64,000 nt of DNA, from contig NZ_CP013362.1 of the NCBI RefSeq assembly GCF_001718315.1, positions 1,488,001 through 1,552,000 on the forward strand, written 5' to 3'. This stretch comes from Burkholderia diffusa. Lineage in GTDB: Bacteria; Pseudomonadota; Gammaproteobacteria; Burkholderiales; Burkholderiaceae. Below, one piece after another: positions 60,125 to 64,000 of this stretch. The translations under genes and the position numbers were made by a program. Within the stretch, counting starts at the first letter, position 1. Every line of letters begins with the position of its first letter. Under the pieces are notes generated by a model. It saw nothing but the letters and a program-made list of their open reading frames with translations, made no database searches and was not told the DNA's origin.

Positions 60125-60154
60125 AAAAAAGGCCGGCATGAAGCCGACCTTTTC
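60125..60154 (-). terminator. Terminator of tRNA-Leu copy 3
   Basis: GGCCGGC (60131-60137) and GCCGACC (60143-60149) form a stem flanked by A and T runs, essentially the same as that of copy 1. Confidence 0.85.
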
Positions 60155-60163
60155 AAAAACAGA

Positions 60164-60250
60164 TGGTGCCCAGGAGAGGACTCGAACCTCCACGATGTTG
60201 CCACCGCTAGGACCTGAACCTAGTGCGTCTACCAATTCCGCCACCTGGGC
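60164..60250 (-). tRNA. leuT: tRNA-Leu (anticodon CAG), copy 3
   Basis: An 87-nt copy, same sequence as copy 1 over the gene as far as compared by eye, with encoded CCA and anticodon CAG. It has its own promoter, on the opposite strand to rnr, which starts 249 bp away. Confidence 0.95.
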
Positions 60251-60286
60251 ACGTTTTGCAGTAGTTGCTTGCTGCAAAGAAGCGAA

Positions 60287-60314
60287 ATTATAGCGCCCCA
60301 ATTTATCGTGTCAA
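60287..60314 (-). promoter_or_regulatory. Promoter of tRNA-Leu copy 3
   Basis: Minus strand: TTGACA (plus 60309-60314), a 16-bp spacer and TATAAT (plus 60287-60292). Confidence 0.85.
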
Positions 60315-60499
60315 CACTTTTTTGCAATGCACCGCAAACCGGCCGCTGCGGCGCCTGCACGCGCCATTCGCGTCATTTGGCAACACAGGCGGGTGATAGA
60401 ATGATCCGCCGCCGTCACTATAGAACTGTCTGACGGACACTTCTATGTTGATGCCGTGCACCATCAGTCAACGCAACGAGAACAATCATCGACAAACCC

Positions 60500-62965
60500 T
60501 TGAGCAAATATCCGTACCCCATTCCGAGCCGTGAAGAAATTCTCGGCGTGCTGCGTACGAGCGACGCGCCGCTGGCAGCCAACGACATCGCCGAAGCGTT
60601 GTCGATCAAGCGCCAGGAGCGCGAAGGGTTCTTCCGGCGTGTCGCCGCGATGGAACGCGACGGTCAGATCCGCCTCGACAAGCGCGGCCACTACCAACTC
60701 ACCCACCCGTCGAACTTCGTCGCTGGCCGCGTGCAGGGGCATCGCGACGGCTACGGGTTCGTGATCCGCGACGACGGCCAGGACGACCTGTTCTTGCCGA
60801 ACGGCGAAATGCAGAAGGTCATGCACAACGACCGCGTGCTTGCGCGGATCGTCGGCTACGATCGCCGCGGCCGCCCGGAAGGCCATGTCGTCGAAGTCAC
60901 CGAGCGCGCGAACAAGCGCGTGATCGGCCGCCTGCTCAACGAGAACGGCGCGTTGATCGTGGCTCCCGAAGACAAGCGCATCGGCCACGACATCCTGATC
61001 ACGCAGAACGTGAAGAAGGCGAAGGTCGGGCAGGTCGTCGTCGTCGAGCTGACCGACTTCCCGAGTCGCCATTCGCAACCGCTCGGCCGCGTCGTCGAAG
61101 TGCTCGGCGACATCGACGATCCGGGCATGGAAATCGAGATCGCGGTGCGCAAGTACGGCGTGCCGCACGAATTCAGCCAGCCGGCGCTCGATGAAGCCGC
61201 CGCGCTGCCCGACAAGGTGCGGCCGGCCGACCTGCGCTTCCGCGTCGATCTGCGCGACGTGCCGCTCGTGACGATCGACGGCGAGGATGCCCGCGATTTC
61301 GACGACGCCGTTTACTGCGAGCCGACCAAGGTCGGTCGCGGCGACGGCTTCCGCCTGATCGTCGCGATCGCCGACGTGTCGCACTACGTGCAGCCGGGCA
61401 ACGGCCTCGATGCCGACGCACTGGAGCGCAGTACGTCGGTCTATTTCCCGCGCCGCGTGATCCCGATGCTGCCGGAGAAGCTGTCGAACGGGCTGTGCTC
61501 GCTGAATCCGCAGGTCGACCGCTGCGTGCTCGCGTGCGACATGGTGATTACCGCGCGCGGCGAGATCAAGGCTTACCAGTTCTATCCGGCCGTGATCCAT
61601 TCGGCCGCGCGCCTGACGTACACCGAAGTCGCCGCCGTGTTGTCGAACACGAAGGGGCCGGAGGCGGCGCGCCGCGCGGATCTCCTGCCGCACCTGCAGG
61701 ATCTGTACGGCGTCTACAAGTCGCTGTTCGCCGCACGCCAGAAGCGCGGCGCGATCGATTTCGACACGACCGAGACGTACATCGTCTGCAACTCGCAGGG
61801 CAAGATCGAGCAGATCGTGCCGCGCCAGCGCAACGATGCGCACAAGCTGATCGAGGAGTGCATGCTGGCCGCGAACGTCTGCGCGGCCGACCTCCTGAAG
61901 CGCAACAAGCATCCGGGGCTGTACCGCGTGCACGCGGGCCCGACGCCGGAGAAGCTCGAGAACCTGCGCGCGTTCCTGCGCGGCATGGGTCTGTCGCTCG
62001 GCGGCGGCGACAAGCCGCACGCGAGCGACTACGCGGCGCTGATGGCACAGATCCGCGACCGGCCCGACGCGCAGATGCTGCAGCCGATGCTGCTGCGCTC
62101 GATGCAGCAGGCCGTCTACAGTCCGGACAACATCGGTCACTTCGGTCTCGCGTATGAAGCGTACGCGCACTTCACGAGCCCGATCCGCCGCTATCCCGAT
62201 CTGCTCACGCACCGCGCGATCTACTCGATCCTGTCGGGCAAGAAATACGTGCCGAAGGCGCCGGAAGGCTTCGAGCTGAACACCGCGCTGTCGCCGCGCG
62301 CCCGCGCGATGCAGCAGGCCGACGACGAAGCACGCGGCCGTTCGCGCTCGAACACGGCGATCTGGGAGGAACTCGGCCTGCACTGCTCGGCGAACGAGCG
62401 CCGCGCGGACGAAGCGTCGCGCGACGTCGAGGCCTGGCTCAAGTGCTACTTCATGCGCGACAAGCTCGGCGAGGAGTACGGCGGGATGGTGAACGGCGTC
62501 ACGTCGTTCGGCATCTTCGTGCAGCTCGATACGCTGTTCATCGAAGGGCTCGTGCACGTCACGGAACTCGGCTCGGACTACTTCCAGTACGACGAGATCA
62601 AGAACGAGCTGCGCGGTGAGCGCACCGGCATCCGCTATCGGCTGTCCGATCGCGTGCGCGTGCAGGTGAGCCGCGTCGATCTCGACGCGCGCAAGATCGA
62701 CTTCCGCCTCGTGCGCGACACGCCGGTGAAGGCGCCGCGTCCGGCACCGGCGCCGGCTGCCACAGGCAACGGTAACGGAAACGATCGCGGCCCGCGCGTG
62801 CGATCGTTGCCGCCGGTGGAAGAGGCCGCGCCGCGTCGCAAGAAGGCAGCGAGCGCGCCGACCGCCGCGGTGAAGGAGGCGCGTGCCGCGCGTGCCGCGA
62901 AGAAGAAGGGCGGCGTGGCGGCGAAGACGGCCGCGAAGAAGACGCACGCCCGCAAGAAGTATTGA
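60500..62965 (+). CDS. rnr: Ribonuclease R
   Basis: An 821-residue RNase R, a processive 3'-5' exoribonuclease that digests structured RNA. The N-terminal winged-helix (PSREEILGVLRTSDAPLAANDIAEAL), cold-shock-like domains (to about 240), the RNB catalytic domain with VTIDGEDARDFDDAVYC (Asp cluster near 258-268), an S1 domain (about 655-735, GVTSFGIFVQLDTLFIEGLVHV) and a Lys/Ala-rich basic tail follow the standard order. The start is TTG at 60500 (no ATG gives the expected N-terminus); its ribosome binding site is weak. It is followed by rlmB, as in many bacteria. Confidence 0.95.
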   Translation: MSKYPYPIPSREEILGVLRTSDAPLAANDIAEALSIKRQEREGFFRRVAAMERDGQIRLDKRGHYQLTHPSNFVAGRVQGHRDGYGFVIRDDGQDDLFLPNGEMQKVMHNDRVLARIVGYDRRGRPEGHVVEVTERANKRVIGRLLNENGALIVAPEDKRIGHDILITQNVKKAKVGQVVVVELTDFPSRHSQPLGRVVEVLGDIDDPGMEIEIAVRKYGVPHEFSQPALDEAAALPDKVRPADLRFRVDLRDVPLVTIDGEDARDFDDAVYCEPTKVGRGDGFRLIVAIADVSHYVQPGNGLDADALERSTSVYFPRRVIPMLPEKLSNGLCSLNPQVDRCVLACDMVITARGEIKAYQFYPAVIHSAARLTYTEVAAVLSNTKGPEAARRADLLPHLQDLYGVYKSLFAARQKRGAIDFDTTETYIVCNSQGKIEQIVPRQRNDAHKLIEECMLAANVCAADLLKRNKHPGLYRVHAGPTPEKLENLRAFLRGMGLSLGGGDKPHASDYAALMAQIRDRPDAQMLQPMLLRSMQQAVYSPDNIGHFGLAYEAYAHFTSPIRRYPDLLTHRAIYSILSGKKYVPKAPEGFELNTALSPRARAMQQADDEARGRSRSNTAIWEELGLHCSANERRADEASRDVEAWLKCYFMRDKLGEEYGGMVNGVTSFGIFVQLDTLFIEGLVHVTELGSDYFQYDEIKNELRGERTGIRYRLSDRVRVQVSRVDLDARKIDFRLVRDTPVKAPRPAPAPAATGNGNGNDRGPRVRSLPPVEEAAPRRKKAASAPTAAVKEARAARAAKKKGGVAAKTAAKKTHARKKY

Positions 62966-63011
62966 GCGTTCGGGGCAGCGCACATGCGCGCGCCCTTGCA
63001 GTATCGAGAGA

Positions 63012-63057
63012 CGCCGCGTTCTCCCGGTCACCGGCCGGTAACGCGGCGCTTTCCTTT
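63012..63057 (+). terminator. Terminator-like hairpin between rnr and rlmB
   Basis: CGCCGCGTT (63012-63020) pairs with AACGCGGCG (63040-63048), with an inner CCGG/CCGG pairing, followed by CTTTCCTTTT. It may attenuate transcription into rlmB. Confidence 0.6.
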
Positions 63058-63118
63058 TCCATGGATCGCGGCTGCGCCCATCGCGCGGCCGCACGTTTGA
63101 TCGAAGGTTGTTCCAGTC

Positions 63119-63862
63119 ATGTCACGTCTGAAGGTTCTTTACGGTTTTCATGCGGTGACCGCACGTTTGCGGCACGATGCGTCGACGGTTGCGGAGGTGC
63201 TGTACGACCAGACGCGCCGCGACCGCCGCATGCAGGACTTCCTGCACGCCGCGAAGGAAGCGGGCGTGCGGCTGATCGCAGCCGATGAAACCCGCCTGTG
63301 GGGCCTCGCGCATACCGAGCGCCACCAGGGCGTCGTCGCGCGTGTCGAGGACGTTCCGCTTGCGCAGAACCTGTCCGAACTGCTCGATGGCATCCAGGGC
63401 CCGGCGCTGCTGCTGGTGCTCGACGGCGTCACCGATCCGCACAACCTCGGCGCATGCCTGCGTGTCGCCGATTCGGCCGGCGCGCATGCGGTGATCGCCC
63501 CGCGTGACCGCGCGGTCGGCCTGAACGCGACCGCGGCGAAGGTCGCGAGCGGCGCGGCCGACACGGTGCCGTACATCACGGTCACGAACCTCGCCCGCGC
63601 GCTGCGCGAGTTGAAGGAGGCCGGCGTGTGGATCATCGGCACGTCGGACGAGGCGCCGGGGACGCTGTACGACACGAAGCTCGACGGCCCCGTCGCAATC
63701 GTCATGGGCGCGGAAGGCGAAGGCATGCGCCGGCTCACGCGCGACACCTGCGACGAAGTGATGAGCATCCCGATGGCCGGCAGCGTCGAAAGCCTGAACG
63801 TGTCGGTCGCGAGCGGCGTGTGCCTGTACGAAGCGGTGCGACAGCGGCGCGTGAAGGGCTGA
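63119..63862 (+). CDS. rlmB: 23S rRNA 2'-O-ribose G2251 methyltransferase RlmB
   Basis: A 247-residue SpoU-family (trefoil-knot) methyltransferase. An N-terminal substrate-binding domain ([17 protein letters not shown]) precedes the catalytic part with motif 1 [20 protein letters not shown], motif 2 [18 protein letters not shown] and motif 3 [18 protein letters not shown]. Length is normal. It methylates G2251 of the ribosomal P loop (E. coli numbering). It lies 153 bp after rnr, a common pairing. Confidence 0.95.
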   Translation: MSRLKVLYGFHAVTARLRHDASTVAEVLYDQTRRDRRMQDFLHAAKEAGVRLIAADETRLWGLAHTERHQGVVARVEDVPLAQNLSELLDGIQGPALLLVLDGVTDPHNLGACLRVADSAGAHAVIAPRDRAVGLNATAAKVASGAADTVPYITVTNLARALRELKEAGVWIIGTSDEAPGTLYDTKLDGPVAIVMGAEGEGMRRLTRDTCDEVMSIPMAGSVESLNVSVASGVCLYEAVRQRRVKG

Positions 63863-63965
63863 TACGCGGGCTGACGCACGCGGCCTCGCGCGACGCGCGG
63901 GCCGTCACGACCCGAACGACGCGTGCCGCGACCATGCGCGGCACGCGGCTCCCGGAACTCGGACC

Positions 63966-64000
63966 ATGATCCTGTTTCGCCTCGGCGCATCGTGCGCCAT
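63966..64000 (+). CDS. Possible start of a downstream gene, cut by the window end
   Basis: An open frame from ATG 63966 reads MILFRLGASCA to the edge. A perfect 10-bp hairpin (63921-63930 with 63937-63946) lies just upstream. Too little is present to identify it. Confidence 0.3.
   Translation, partial: MILFRLGASCA

Larger units (their letters stand above)
59684..60163. other. Intergenic region between tRNA-Leu copies 2 and 3
   Basis: Apart from the promoter of copy 2 and the terminator of copy 3 there is no credible gene. A run of ten G residues lies at 60074-60083. The spacer is not similar to the first tRNA spacer beyond the ends. Confidence 0.6.

Noticed and set aside
58330-60314. Genomic island at the tRNA-Leu genes
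   Set aside because: No integrase and no repeated tRNA 3' fragment as an att site; all three tRNAs are complete with their own promoters.
63863-63965. Small gene between rlmB and the window end
   Set aside because: Only a GC-rich stretch with a perfect 10-bp hairpin is present; no start with ribosome binding site before 63966.

Overview
The window looks like chromosome 1 of a Burkholderia, most likely of the Burkholderia cepacia complex. This rests on high G+C, the gene order rluB-rimP-nusA-infB-rbfA-truB and sucA-sucB-lpdA-zapE, a long glycine/arginine-tailed second Hfq, and many protein families typical of Burkholderia. Identity is inferred from gene content and recalled family signatures; no database search was possible.

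Layout. 1-7.3 kb: the end of rluB, then the transcription/translation cluster rimP-nusA-infB-rbfA-truB. It is driven by a strong promoter that is followed by an intrinsic terminator and a second hairpin in front of rimP. 7.3-12.3 kb: a tripartite drug-efflux operon (outer-membrane lipoprotein, EmrA-like adaptor, EmrB-like MFS pump) with an upstream marR-type regulator; both promoter regions share an operator-like motif. 12.5-21.7 kb: typA/bipA, the 2-oxoglutarate dehydrogenase genes sucA-sucB-lpdA with a structured leader before sucA, and zapE. 21.8-22.9 kb: an orphan transposase-domain gene and a small periplasmic DUF2147 protein.

22.9-42.2 kb is a cell-surface region. A minus-strand group encodes two repeat-rich lipoproteins and a TpsB/FhaC-type outer-membrane transporter with no recognisable TpsA partner. 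After a 666-bp AT-richer regulatory region comes a complete tad/flp pilus locus on the plus strand: flp, prepilin peptidase, tadE, cpaB, secretin, tadZ, tadA, tadB, tadC, tadD-like, a DUF3613 gene, tadG-like, and a sigma-54-type activator with a degenerate receiver domain. A DUF2968 gene ends the region.

42.2-49.5 kb: hfq2, a small secreted protein with a charged tail, a DUF1571 gene, fadD with a PsrA-like TetR regulator and three hairpin-forming tandem repeats between them, an MFS transporter and a GNAT acetyltransferase. 49.6-52.0 kb: a ParB-like-nuclease-fold protein and a SulP anion transporter. 52.1-58.1 kb: a fructose-type ABC importer operon (ROK regulator, ATPase, permease, binding protein, sugar kinase) with a perfect 12-bp inverted-repeat operator. 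58.3-60.3 kb: three separate tRNA-Leu(CAG) transcription units, each with its own promoter and terminator, with a flavodoxin-family gene between the first two. 60.5-64 kb: rnr and rlmB, then the probable start of another gene cut by the window end.

No rRNA, CRISPR array, integrase, prophage or complete insertion sequence was seen. The least conventional part is the transporter plus repeat-lipoprotein operon beside the tad locus.
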